64,000 bases of DNA from Nansenia antarctica (taxonomy: Eukaryota; Chordata; Actinopteri; Argentiniformes; Microstomatidae), in the NCBI GenBank assembly GCA_963989245.1, contig OZ022358.1:5428665-5492664 (forward strand), in the 5' to 3' direction. Of this stretch, positions 10,840 to 21,172 are shown in pieces. The position numbers and the translations under genes were made by a program. Each line of letters opens with the position of its first letter. Position 1 is the first letter of the stretch. The notes below the pieces were generated by a model. That model worked only from the letters and a program-made list of their open reading frames with translations. It was not told the origin of the DNA and searched no databases.

Positions 10840-13568
10840 AGACAAAGAGAGACAGGAAGAGACATATTAGGAGAAGGTTGAGGGATAGGGAGAAGATGCC
10901 AGACAACACGCGTGAGACAGAGTTGATAGAAAGGAATCCGTTACTCTCAAAATCCACTCCCAAAAGAGAGACCTGTAGACCTTCAGGGAAACCAAAGATG
11001 TGGCGGTAGTGACTGTCTCGTTGCAATCCCTTTATCTCATCTGCAGAAACAATGCGTCATCCACAACCAGTACCATCTCTGCTTATAGGCAGAATACGCG
11101 TTGTCTTTCTACGTTTTTTTAGACGTGTTCACATATTAAAAAACGAACAAATAAGTGCAGATTTTAAAAAGCAACTGGAGACACGTGATGTGTTGTTTTT
11201 TGCCAAATTAAATAAATATGATTTTGTTGTTGCTCATACACCGGTTGCGTGACAGGTGGGTTTGGGGCGTGGAGTTGTGGGTGTGGAGCCGGCACTGCAC
11301 AAAACAATAATAATTTTATTATAATATCAGTTTTCAGTTTTTCAAGGATTGAACACCACAAACAAACACTGCAACACTACACTAAAAGTATACAAGCCTT
11401 CCGTCTTGTCCCAACCTTTTTGTGTTGCTATTGCCCAGTCATTAGACATGCCATCTACCTAAGCCGTGGTTTGTGAACCAAGCTGACATTGACCCAGCAT
11501 TAACTTGTGTCAGCCTGTCAGCCCTGCAGAGGGGACAAGGTGGCACCATGTCTTAACATGCCAATCTAACTGTAAATATCAGTAGTCAGATCCATATAAC
11601 ATATACGAGTGAACACTCAGGTTTCCACCTCCACACCACCCCCAGGTTGCCAGGTCTGTGCCACCTGTCGTCTGTGGCACCCATGGTCCTATAAATGAGA
11701 TAACAGAGTAGGTGAGGTGAATGTAATTAGCTTATCTGGCAACTCCTCCTTTAGGCAGGTTTTGGGTGGCAGAGCTTTGAACACCTGCTCCTGAAACCTG
11801 TTTACTTGTTGCTGGTACTGTGAGCAAGCCAACCACAGCTCTCAGATTTCTCACCTATGTCACAGTTAGTGCCATGAGGGTGACAAGGATATGTTATATT
11901 GGGGAAGTCACGCAAGGCCTTCTTTAAAACTGTCTTTAAATCTTTTTTTATTAGGGACACATTAATACAGAAGTATAAAATTATAAGCATTTCCCTTTTT
12001 TGTTGTTGTTGTTATTACAAGAATATCCCCAGGGGCTTCAAGAAGGCCCCGACAACAAGAACAGCAGAAAATGTCTCTGTGTAGAAAATAGCAATATCAC
12101 TAGTGATTGTACGTAGTATATTCATATTTCAAATATATAAACCACAGAAATAATTATGAGTAAAACAGAATTTTAAAAAAAGAGAGAAACAAAATATAGA
12201 TAATATAGACAACATTGAGAATACTTTAAATAAATACAAATAAAAACAGAGAAGGGAGAAGATGGGAAGGGGGGATTAGTCAGAGGGTAAGGAGTTAAAG
12301 TAATTCCAATAACATATAATTCCATTTATTAAAAAAATTAGCAGAGCTGCCTTTCATTGAGAAAAGTCTTCTGGAGAATCTACTGATACTGGCAGAGTGA
12401 ATACAGCAATCACTGTAGTTCACATTCAAAACTTCTTGAGATTTCTCTAGGCCGTTAAGGCGCTTATACGAGTCAGTATAATATGGCTCAGCAAAATTCT
12501 TTCCATCTCCTTTCCCTCACACTCTTGATACACATGGCAGAGATTGGTAGACATTATTTCGCATTTCTCCAGTCTATCAGGATAAATGTCTGTATTTATG
12601 CCAGTAAGGGTGATCTATGGCAGTGTTTACTACCCTGGTAATAATGACCCTGATTTCTCTCCTGGTATGACAATGTCAAGTTAGTACAGTTGTATCCTGC
12701 AGCATTGCCAGGTGACACATGATAATTGTGAAAGAGAAGAAAGTTGTATACCAGTTGCAGCCCGTATCCTATAGTTCCAGATAGGAGCAGTTGTTGGGGG
12801 AATCACACCTAGTCTACTGTGAGTACATGCACAGACCTGACATCCTTCTGGATCATGGTTCTGATCTGAGATCAAAGTTGAGAGCCACAACTGAGATGAA
12901 GAGAATGAGAAGATGAGAGGAACATCTGCTGACCCCCTCACAGCCCGCCCCCCCCGTCCCCCCTCCGCCTTCCCTTGCTGTCTACCGCTCCCCAACCTCC
13001 CACCCCACCCCCCCGCCCCCATAGGAGAAGAAACACTATTACATATGGGTCAAGCAAGCCTCGGGCCTTGTTCTAAAATTGATGGAGACTGACCTCAGGA
13101 GCAGCCAGCACTGTGATACCGCAGTGGGGAACTCTCTGATGGTTTGTTCCATTACCTAACTGGCTTTGAGTAATGGAGAATGCCTCGCTTGTTGAAATAA
13201 GAACATATAGGCGTGATGTAAGACATGTTCATGCTCCAATAAACACACCAATCCAGTGGATCATTAATTATGGGTATTATGATGATATGCTCACGCTGTG
13301 GGCAGGTAGAATAATCATCGTCCATTTCACAGCTCAGTTGCTAATAAATCAAAAACATACTACTATTGAAAATGCATACATTTACTTCGGCTCGGGTTGT
13401 GAAGAGAGAAAGAAATTGTCTGCAAAATTAATTGATGGAGTTCTACTTCTCTGGGTCCAGAAGGTTTAATAGGGAAATTATTGATGAGGTCGTTTATCAC
13501 ATTACTGTTTTAATGGGGTATGGATGGATACAAAGTCACACGCAAACAGACTGAGTGAGACATGAATA
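10840..13568. other. unique intronic sequence with one C-rich tract
   Basis: Only a C-rich stretch (12940-13020, many C-runs; G-rich on the nrxn2 strand, quadruplex-capable in RNA) stands out. Confidence 0.5.
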
Positions 13569-13580
13569 CACACATGCGCG

Positions 13581-13640
<60 letters not shown>

Positions 13641-13666
13641 AATACGCACACACACACACAGACACA

Positions 13667-13734
<68 letters not shown>
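13569..13734. repeat. compound (CA)n microsatellite
   Basis: CA run of about 165 bp interrupted once by TAAATACG and by GACA steps. The Cys/Val reading frames over it are artefacts. Confidence 0.95.
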
Positions 13735-13737
<3 letters not shown>

Positions 13738-14275
13738 GATTTGCAATGGATGTCTGTAAATCTCTCTTTAAAGCTATTTTATATTCTGAGAGTGTACATG
13801 GTGCAGTCTTAAAACAACCAGACTGAACCCTAAAGTCACTCACATCCTGATCCTGGTCCTTCCCAACAAAACCTCCATTCCTCCTCCATAAAAAGCCTGC
13901 TCATACATTATGCCAGAGAGTGTTAACCTCCCACAGAGATGTGAAAATGAACCACACAGGGCAGGATTGTCACTCCTTGAACACAGGGCAGGATTCTCAC
14001 TCCTTGTCAGGCCTGAGGACACTTCCATTCTAAAAATGGAAATGCCAGCATGGAGAGATCATTTTTGAAAATGTGACTGATTTAATCTGGGCACAGCCCA
14101 TAGGTTGATAAAATGAGCAAATGCCACGACTTCATAGGTACAGTATGTGGCGCTTATAGGCCTACTATTTTCAAAAACGTGTTATACGTGTTAGTTATAC
14201 GTGTTAATTACATGTGTTAAATGTGTTATTTATAGATAATATAATGTGACGTTTACAAAACAGAAAAGTTTGCTG

Positions 14276-14347
14276 GCTTAACTAAGCACTTAAAGGGATG
14301 CTTAAGTAAGCACTGAAAGCGATGCTTAACTAAGCACTTAAAGGGAT
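14276..14347. repeat. 24-bp unit repeated three times, overlapping a MITE end
   Basis: Three consecutive copies of a 24-bp unit, GCTTAACTAAGCACTTAAAG plus GGAT. The first and third are identical and the middle differs at several sites. The last unit contains the TTAAAGGGAT terminus of the adjoining MITE (14338-14539), so the transposon end itself appears triplicated. Confidence 0.85.
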
Positions 14348-14539
14348 GATTCGCTCTAAAATCAAGGTTCCATGACCAACCGCATACTGTATAGTCCATT
14401 AGGTGGACCCCTATCCACCTCCATTATATAAGAACATGTGGAAGTGCATGCTGGGAAAATAACAGGGATATTAATTAGAAAACTCTCTTGGTGTATCGAC
14501 TTGAATGAAGGTAGGTGGTTGATCACACTATCCCTTTAA
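14338..14539. mobile_element. TTAA-ended MITE (TIR TTAAAGGGAT)
   Basis: About 200 bp bounded by TTAAAGGGATGATTCGCTC and the inverted GATCACACTATCCCTTTAA. TTAAAGGGAT-ended non-autonomous elements are abundant in fish genomes. There is no coding capacity. The left end lies inside a 24-bp triplication. Confidence 0.65.
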
Positions 14540-14868
14540 AGACGAGGCTGTTACTGTAATACAGTATACTGTTATAGCTTTAAATTTCATTAGGAATGTA
14601 TGTAAAGATTAATGTTGTAATACCACCATAACTCAGTTTAAAGGAAGCATTTACCAAGGTCTTAGGTTACCTAATGTAATTGTCAGACATGGGATGATTT
14701 GATAAATAGTACGGAACACTTAGAAACCGATTATTCTGGTCGTCCCTTTTTTGGGGTGAGGCAATTCTACACTAAATCCTTAACTTTATTTGCAGACAAC
14801 ACTTTAGAAACGGGATCAGGTCTAGAACATGACGCCTCTGTACATCCATTCACATCATGAGAATATCA

Positions 14869-14974
14869 AATGGTAAATGGTAAATGGACTGCACTCCAAA
14901 GTTGCTCCAAAGCGCTTTACAACGGCCTCTCAATTCACCCATTCACACAGACAGCCACACACCAACGGCGGCAT
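14869..14974 (-). mobile_element. tRNA-derived SINE, copy C (truncated)
   Basis: Contains only the 3' half of the SINE: minus-strand GTAAAGCGCTTTGGAG, the CATTTACC end (AATGGTAAATGG on plus, tandemly repeated) and the CGCCGTTGGTGTGTG block. The tRNA-like head is missing. Confidence 0.75.
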
Positions 14975-15341
14975 CAAAGATGTACGTGTGTATCAAAGAC
15001 GTAGCGAACATTGTCGCGGTAGGGAACACATAAATCGGAGGAATTAACGAATCACCTCGACTACACGGACCACTTTTGAGGGAAGAGAACAATTAACAAT
15101 TGGTTACTGTAATGACAGTAAATGGGGTTTACATGAAGCAACTCTGATTGCAGACAGCACTGTTAACGATCCACTCCCAAACAGAGAAGTAGCTGATTAA
15201 GTAGCTCGAGCCCTGGAGCATGCCTGGCTAGACGGCTGGACTGAAGGAGCACTCGGTGAGGAGAGGGAGGAGAATGCCAACCCGCTCCAAATAACTCAAC
15301 CTTTCAATGCCTCAATCAGCCTCAATGCTTTGGTGATCATA

Positions 15342-15434
15342 GGAGCTGCTGCAGCCATGAGGCGAGAGAGAGAGAGGGAGAGGGAGACCTATCCATGTGT
15401 ATGTATGTCTATCTTAGGAGCTGCAGCCATGAGG

Positions 15435-15477
<43 letters not shown>

Positions 15478-15520
15478 CCTATCCATGTGTATGTATATCT
15501 TAGGCGCTGCAGCCATGAGG

Positions 15521-15577
<57 letters not shown>

Positions 15578-15605
15578 CCTATCCATGTGTATGTATGTCT
15601 ATCTA
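15342..15605. repeat. three-unit minisatellite with an embedded expanding GA tract
   Basis: Three units of GGAGCTGCAGCCATGAGGC, a GA tract of increasing length, then GGGAGACCTATCCATGTGTA TGTAT. The GA tract grows from about 18 bp to 40 bp to 55 bp from the first to the third unit. Reading frames over it are artefacts. Confidence 0.85.
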
Positions 15606-16716
15606 TCTCTTTGCGTGTGGATTCATATTTTTGTATCAGATTATGTTAATGCATATGGGAGTGTGGGAGTAATACATTTGCGGGTGCCTGCTTTTTGTGC
15701 ATTTTGTACAAGCAAGGTCCGTCCCTATGTTGTTACTTAATGACGACTGTGAAAAATAGGGTTTGCATCCGAATTCCAGAAAGACCTGTCAGGCTGCAGA
15801 GAGAGAGTGTTTCAGCTGATGCTGTGTTTTTGGCTTCACTGCATCGATTAAGTGGGTCAGCCAAGAGAGAGGGAGGTGCGGTGCTCCCCCACCCTGCTCC
15901 CCTACACTGCAGAATGGCTTAAAAATAGAGTTTATTTGGCACTCGAACAAAACATATTGTGGGGGGGGGGGGGGGGTGCAAGTGTGCCTGTAGTTAATGC
16001 AACGGTAAATAATGCCTCTCTGCTGGGTGGTGTAGAAGTAGCAAACACCCACCGTCACGGAGGAGGGGGGGGATTGGTGAGCTGTGAAAAATCATCAGCC
16101 TTCTCTCTCCGTAGTGAGATGAAATGGTGTTTTTCGGTTTATCCTTCGATTAGAATTCAGCTTCCACATCTCATGACTCCAGTCTCATATTCACAGAATT
16201 CCCGATTTTCTAAAGCTGTCTGCTGCTTTGGTTCTGTGGCAGTCTAGCACATTCTCTAACTCAGGATTTCAGGAAATTGAATATTCTACAATCTTTAACT
16301 GGGCTACAGTATGTAACAAAAGTGATTCTATTGAGATTTGCTTTGTACAAGGGCCCTACATGAAAAATGACAGTACAGCAAGAGGCTAGTGGTTAAATAT
16401 TTCTATGAGATATTATTTAATGTTTCTGCAGTGACACGCCAACATGTTTGTACAAGTCAAATCTTTTACTTCAAGCAAAATAGACAGAGCCAGTTTCCTC
16501 TGAGGGTTTGACCTCACCGCAGGGTTTCCACAAGTTTTAAAATTAGCTTGTTATTTCTCTCTCCTGCTCTTCATCACTTAGTGTTGTGCTTCGGCTAATC
16601 TTATCTTGACTGCAGGTTACAATTATGTCTGTGGAAACAGTTCTATAGCGCTGTAGGCGCTGTGAGCACTGCCAGGCCCTGCCATGGCCTTCTTTAGCTG
16701 CCTTCCAACTACTCCA
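15606..16716. other. unique intronic sequence
   Basis: No gene; open frames of up to about 130 codons cross a poly-G and have no domain. Confidence 0.5.
15959..15977 (+). repeat. poly-G tract
   Basis: Uninterrupted G run of about 17 bases; poly-C on the nrxn2 transcript strand. Prone to length error in assemblies. Confidence 0.85.
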
Positions 16717-16860
16717 GACCAGGTGACCAGACGTCCTGGTTTGTCTGGGATTGTCCTGGTTTGTCCCGGTTTCAAGCTTGGTGTCCCGAGCCCAGACAAA
16801 TATCTGGAAAACACTAAAATGTCCCGGTTTTCAACATTCACAACCAAATTGTCACCACAA
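16717..16860 (+). mobile_element. candidate left end of a hAT-like element
   Basis: Starts CAGGTGACCAGACGTCCTGG and repeats CCTGGTTTGTC/CCCGGTTT blocks, the subterminal style seen at ends of many vertebrate hAT elements that begin GGGTGACCA. An inverted match, GTGGTCACCCTA, occurs at 21161-21172. Together they could bound the decayed transposase at 19.0-20.4 kb. No clean target-site duplication was found, so the pairing is tentative. Confidence 0.4.
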
Positions 16861-17608
16861 TTCACTACAATTCAAATAATATTATTATTAATAATAATAT
16901 TCCATAAAATAAAGTAATAATACTGTTTCCACATACGAGTCTGAGGGGAAAGTTGAATGCACGAATCCAACGGTTTAATAAACCACCAAAACCGCAACAA
17001 ACAAACAACTGCAACAATTCTCATCAAGGCCCACGGGAGCCACCACCCCGCGCTCCACCAACCACAAGCACACACAATGACAAACATTCTATGCATTCCT
17101 GTGATTGGCAGAGAGCAGGGTGACCCCGCGGACCCAGAACTCCCGTTTTTACAGGTACAATACTAAACAATACTAAACTTCAGCGCTTACATAGACCTTG
17201 ATCATGTTCCGTCTCACTCATTATTACCTAACCCAATCAGAAAACATAAACAATGCACCATGCATCTGAATTCAACACTGATTTATCTGTCGTTGTCAAG
17301 GCTGTTGCTATGAGGTTTGTGTTATGGCTATGTCTGACATGCACTGGCGGACTCAAGGGGGGGCGACTGCCTTTTGAGTGGCGAAAATGAGGGGACGTGC
17401 CCTATTGGTGCCCCTCCAATGGTCTAAACTTGACCATGTGCCCCCACAGTTGAAAAACGTCGCACTAAAGTGCCCTTTTGAGTGGCAGAATTCATAGCTT
17501 TCATGTGTCGTCACAGCATAGTGGAAACGCCCACCTGACGGGCAAAAGGCACTGCCTGTGAAGCTGCAGAGCACCAGGAAACACAGTAGCATTGGTTAGA
17601 AAACAATC

Positions 17609-18242
17609 ATGCCAGATAGTTGCTGTGCAATCGGGTGTACAAACCGGCGAGGAGATAGGCCTGGGTTGTGTCTTTATAGGTTACCGAGTGAAAAAGAAAA
17701 TAAAGAGAGGAGAAATGTGTGGATTAATGCCATCAAACGAAGTGTACCAGGAGCGGGACAGAAAGAATGGGTGCCATCAAAGCACACACGTCTGTGCAGC
17801 GAACATTTCATCAAAGGTAAGTTAGCTAAAGTAATGTTAATATAATTCGCTACAATTGCAAAGCATTTAGCCATTATCTGTACATAGCTAACGTTCATCA
17901 TTTCTGCATGGTTTGTTTAGGTGGCTTGCCAAAAGGTTGCTAACGTTAGCATTAGCTACTAATGCCGTAACGTTATTATCGCCTTGATTCATAGGTTTCA
18001 AATCTGACGACCCTTTGTCTCCTGACTGGGTTCCATCAGTGTTCTCGCACACATCACCCAACAAGAAGAGGAAAAGGGAGAAAGCAATGGACAGGTACGA
18101 GCAGCACAACAAAATTATGAAAAAGCGTGAGGAGAAGCAGCAAGATGCAGTTGCCCCAGCACTGACAGATCAAAGCCTATGTGGAAATGTGTACATTTCA
18201 TTTGGAAAAACTTCATATTCTTATGTACATTTAATGAAATAA
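17609..18242 (+). CDS. THAP-domain protein of the 17342-18959 transposon (two exons)
   Basis: Two exons, 17609-17816 and 17995-18242, encode about 151 residues. The start ATG has A at -3. The exon 1 donor is AAAG|GTAAGT and the exon 2 acceptor is CATAG|GTTTC; joining them keeps frame and restores the family's EHF..GxKSDDP run. Exon 1 is a THAP zinc finger: C6 (or C5), C10, C63, H66 as C2CH ligands, with PDSCCAIGC, W38 and LCSEHF visible. Exon 2 has SPDWVPSVF at the position of the AVPTIF-type motif, then a basic Lys/Arg segment (NKKRKREK) and a short coiled-coil-like stretch. THAP domains bind specific DNA; in transposons they commonly recognise element ends. No nuclease domain is present, so this is a DNA-binding subunit or a truncated protein. 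The frame is intact, which suggests recent activity. Confidence 0.8.
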
Positions 18243-18426
18243 AAAAACTGAACATGTACTGAAAGTTTGTTTTATTTTAATTTTTATTGTTTTATTAAAT
18301 ATTAACATCTGAACATGTTTGTCCTTTGTGCTGTGTATACCATAGAATGAATGAAGACATGTCAAGGTTTGTTCAGTTTTTTCTGACCAAATTTACTGAC
18401 TGATGTGGCCTAAATGTAGCCTACCT

Positions 18427-18740
18427 GTTCTTCTGTCAAACTCAACCCTGTAAAGATCTCTTCACTCTTTGCCTGTAGTTCTTTGTCTGATAAAGCTCGA
18501 TACTGGGGCATGTACAGTTGGCTTAAATGGGGATGGATTCTCCACCAGATATGTCCAGATGTCACCGAACACGAGATCAGGCAGGGACTTAGCTGCATTT
18601 AGTGGTTCAAACACAGCCGCGGGGGCTAAATATGGGTCGCAAGTGCCCAATATGTGTAGCTTTTCCGTGTATCTTGCTAGTTCTTCATGGGTGAGGTGGT
18701 CAAAATAGTCGGCAGCCGGTAAATTGCGTCCACTCGCCAT
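18427..18740 (-). pseudogene. remnant of YqaJ/SWIM-type protein carried by the THAP transposon
   Basis: The minus-strand ATG at 18740 opens MASGRNLPAADYFDHLTHEE, then YTEKLHILGTCDPYL and LPDLVFGDIWTYLVENPSP. This N-terminus is one I associate with fish transposon proteins that go on to a SWIM zinc finger and a YqaJ exonuclease domain. Directly after ENPSP the reading shifts frame into YRALSDKELQAKSEEIFTGL SLTEEQ, which normally lies just before the YqaJ domain. It ends at a donor-like ACAG|GTAGGC. So the middle (SWIM region) and the whole nuclease are missing. The family assignment is from memory; the internal deletion is inferred from the frame jump. It is convergent with the THAP gene, with A/T-rich possible polyadenylation signals for both between 18240 and 18300. 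Confidence 0.5.
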
Positions 18741-19009
18741 GTTGCGCGATGTTGCTATGATCCTTTTTGCCCGTCAGGTTGGTGGTTGCTAGGGAAGAAA
18801 CCACGTGACTGAAAGCTATGAATTAGAGGATGTGCCCTATTGGCTGCCCTTCCAATGGTCTAAACTTGACCATGTGCACTGATGGGGTGCCATGTTGTGC
18901 AGTAGGTGCCCTTTTTTTCTTTTCGCCCCTGCCCTTCAAACAGCCTGAGTCCGCCACTGCTGACATGACATCGGTCAGTACACTAATGGTTAGCTGTCAG
19001 GCCGAAGAG

Positions 19010-20365
19010 AATGTAAAATTCTAAAGACCTCCAGAAGGCCTACTCTTTTCTCCGTGAAGTGGTCAGCAACGAAAATGCTGTTCTGCACACACCGCAAGAG
19101 TACATTTCTGATCGCGCACGGTGGAAATGCCGACATAAACGATCACATTAAGACTGACAAACATAAGGTGTGGCTACAAGCGGGAAGTAACACAGACTGT
19201 GTTTACCACCTCAAATTAATTCATTTATGCCCAGCCAAATCCATGTTTAGAGGTAGCTAGCTAACATTACATTGATCATACTCGTAAGACTTTTCACTTT
19301 TCAAAAAATGGCCGGTGGAGAGAGGACGCTGGCGTTGCTTGTTTTCGCCGCTTCTCCGCACGAAATCTAGATACACTTGCAGTATACAGAGTAGTTTGTC
19401 CTACAAAGACACTTAGATTTAGATTTAGTAATCTAAAAATGAATTGGACCCCTATACTTTCTTTTCTTTCTTTTTTTGTTTCTTTTTATTTTACTACTCG
19501 ATCTTTTCAGTTTGTAAAGCGTCTTCGAGTGTCTAGAAAAGCGCTATATATAAGTCTAATGTATTATTATTATATTATTATTAAGTATCCCCATTGCTAC
19601 CTACTTCAGCGGGGGAAACGCCCGTGACAGTGATCTGAAGGAGGGGCAGCTCAGGAGGGGACCGTTGTCTCCCATCTGCTGAAGGCGGACACTGGATGTC
19701 GACCTCATCAATCCCAGGTAAGACGTCAACAATTCTCTTCAATTAAGTTCCCCTGTAGACTCCTGATGGACAAAGTTGTCAGCTTTTGGGCTGACAACAC
19801 CAACACCAACACCAATTTTGGAGGAAAGGCAAGGAGAGGGGAAAAAATGTGTTCTGCAAGTTAAGCAAGGTCACGACCAACAAACTCGTTGGAGTAGGCT
19901 GAGCGGCGCACATAGCAATACGCACACAACGCAATACAGACCGCAGTCGATACACTCCCGTGTGACATTGAGAGCTTGAAGTTTTTTTTAGATTCTTTCA
20001 TATCTCCAATGTCCGCACAAAAGAGCTGAAGGAATTCAGTACCTTTGTCGACCTCGAGCACGCCACTCTCCTGGGAACGAGCAAACCCTGCTGGCTGTAA
20101 CTTGGACCTGCAGTCCAGCCCTACAGTCTTATTTCAGCTCCCAGGACAAAGCACCCACTGCAATTGTGCAGTTCCTCAAAGACCCTGTGTGTGAGGACCG
20201 GATGTGGTTCATGCACAACCAACTGAAGGTCTTCAATGACACCATAGAGATGCTGGAGAAACAGAAGGGCACTGCTGTTCATTCTGCTTCGTACCTCAAC
20301 GTTCTCCAGGAGAAGATAGTGGAGAGAAGGGCCGTCCTCTTTATAGGACTGAAGGTGAGCTTAGT
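19010..20365 (+). pseudogene. decayed hAT-like transposase, KIAA1586/C17orf113 type
   Basis: Coding pieces in changing frames, in family order: an N-terminal BED/TTF-like finger (FCTHRKSTFLIAHGGNADIN, then DHIKTDKHK, near 19080-19160); ADNTNTNTNFGGKARRG near 19785-19830; YAHNAIQTAVDTLPCDIESL near 19917-19978; RTKELKEFSTFVDLEHATLL GTSKPCW near 20015-20095; and QFLKDPVCEDRMWFMHNQLK VFNDTIEMLEKQKGT near 20168-20270. This order matches the fish KIAA1586/C17orf113-like proteins derived from hAT-type elements. Several frameshifts and a stop are present, and a separate retroelement (19280-19575) interrupts it. It is not functional. The C-terminal dimerisation domain was not found. Confidence 0.65.
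19280..19575 (+). mobile_element. retroelement fragment with (ATT)n tail, inserted in the hAT remnant
   Basis: Runs from CTTTTCAAAAAATGGCCGG through AGCGGC-type sequence, TCCTACAAAGACACTTAGAT, TTACTACTCGATCTTTTCAG and GTAAAGCGTCTTCGAGTGTC to GCGCTATATATAAG and an ATT tail (19561-19582). The reverse complement of the same family is at 32620-33210, where it is split by a Harbinger-like palindrome, with a partial second copy at 33250-33360. The class (SINE or LINE 3' end) is not settled. Confidence 0.7.
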
Positions 20366-20579
20366 TCAGTTAAAATGTATACTGGTTTATACAGGCAAAG
20401 AGCTGATCATTGGGAAATCAATTAGCCTATGTTCATGCAGAGTTCCATAGAGAGCTCCTGGGAAACAGCCATCTCCTACAGAAGATCCTCTCCTCAAAAA
20501 AGTATTATTCTTAAAGGTATCTTTCTTTAAAGGCTCTTTCTTAGTTTGGTATTAACAAGGTGCATTCGTGGTTTAAGAA

Positions 20580-20632
20580 CAGCCATGCCTTTTTTACCTA
20601 CTAAAAGATCCGCCTCGGGGGTCAAATGGCAC
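20580..20632. repeat. short dispersed repeat shared with 6960-7010
   Basis: ACAGCCATGCCTTTTTTACC, then TACTAAAAGATCCGCCTCGG GGGTCAAAT. About 85% similar by eye to the other copy. Confidence 0.5.
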
Positions 20633-20639
20633 ATACCAG

Positions 20640-20875
20640 CACAAATCACTACATCGGCCCCCAGCCTCAGAAGACAGAAGAGCCGAGTGGAGAAAGTTTC
20701 TTTTTGATGGCAATGACCCAGGTACAGTTCGCAAAAACCTGTACGTGTGAGCTAACCACTTTGTGTCTGACTGCTTTACCAACCTGGGTCAGCACAAAGC
20801 CGGACTGGCCGCAAAACATTTCCTGAAAGAGGAATCAGTACCAACTGTCCGTGACAGAACTGCAGACAAGACAAA
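20640..20875 (+). pseudogene. possible second THAP-like coding remnant
   Basis: One frame reads FFDGNDPGTVRKNLYV, then, after a stop, ANHFVSDCFTNLGQHKAGLA AKHFLKEESVPTV. The sequence HF..DCFTNLGQ..AGLA..xFLK..SVPTV resembles the C-terminal half of divergent fish THAP-like domains, which end in a (A/S)VPT motif. The N-terminal half with C..C is absent and the frame is broken. Identification is tentative. Confidence 0.35.
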
Positions 20876-20914
20876 TTAGTTTCTTCTTCAAAAAAATGGA
20901 TTGTTACCAGTTAC

Positions 20915-21135
20915 GGAGAGAGGGGCGTGGGGGGCAGCAGCTCATTAGCATTTAAAGCTACAGACACAGAAACAGCCCGGTGAGAACAGAACAGAACAAG
21001 AGAGGTTTCAAGGCTAGAATGCCTTTAGATTAATATCTGAGTGGTATTTTCAGCAAAAGACTTCAAAGACATGTTTTGGGGACGCCAGAGACCTCTGTAT
21101 ACTAACTTGTTGAAAAGGAGTATAGCACCTTTAAG
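20915..21135. mobile_element. probable fish MITE fragment
   Basis: Contains GGGGCAGCAGCTCATTAGCA TTTAAAGCTACAGACACAGA AACAGC and, near the end, TATAGCACCTTTAA, a combination I recognise from a widespread teleost non-autonomous DNA repeat. The left terminus is not defined. Confidence 0.4.
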
Positions 21136-21160
21136 GATCTTGGTTTGGGCCGTTGAAAAT

Positions 21161-21172
21161 GTGGTCACCCTA
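21161..21172 (+). repeat. candidate right end of hAT-like element
   Basis: GTGGTCACCCTA is the inverted complement of the GGTGACCA end at 16717. See the 16717 and 19010 entries; pairing is unproven. Confidence 0.3.

Larger units (their letters stand above)
17342..18959. mobile_element. 1618-bp DNA transposon with THAP gene, TIR CAGTGGCGGACTCA and 8-bp TSD
   Basis: The left end is CACTGGCGGACTCA and the right end TGAGTCCGCCACTG, so the inverted ends differ at one base. Direct duplications CTGACATG flank it exactly (17334-17341 and 18960-18967). Inside are a spliced THAP-domain gene on the plus strand and a convergent, deleted YqaJ-type coding remnant on the minus strand. Subterminal blocks TGCCCTATTGG and CCAATGGTCTAAACTTGACC occur at both ends in direct orientation. 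The 8-bp TSD fits the hAT or P superfamilies. THAP plus YqaJ-type gene content recalls what I remember of ISL2EU-type elements, whose TSD is shorter as far as I recall. Superfamily is therefore unresolved. The element appears inserted in an older hAT-like element. Confidence 0.88.

Noticed and set aside
12940..13022. C-rich tract as a promoter CpG island
   Set aside because: Mostly C-runs with few CpG; deep in intron with no transcript evidence.
17342..18959. THAP gene as a host gene
   Set aside because: It lies fully inside inverted ends with an 8-bp duplication and has a MITE relative at 44933, so it is transposon cargo.
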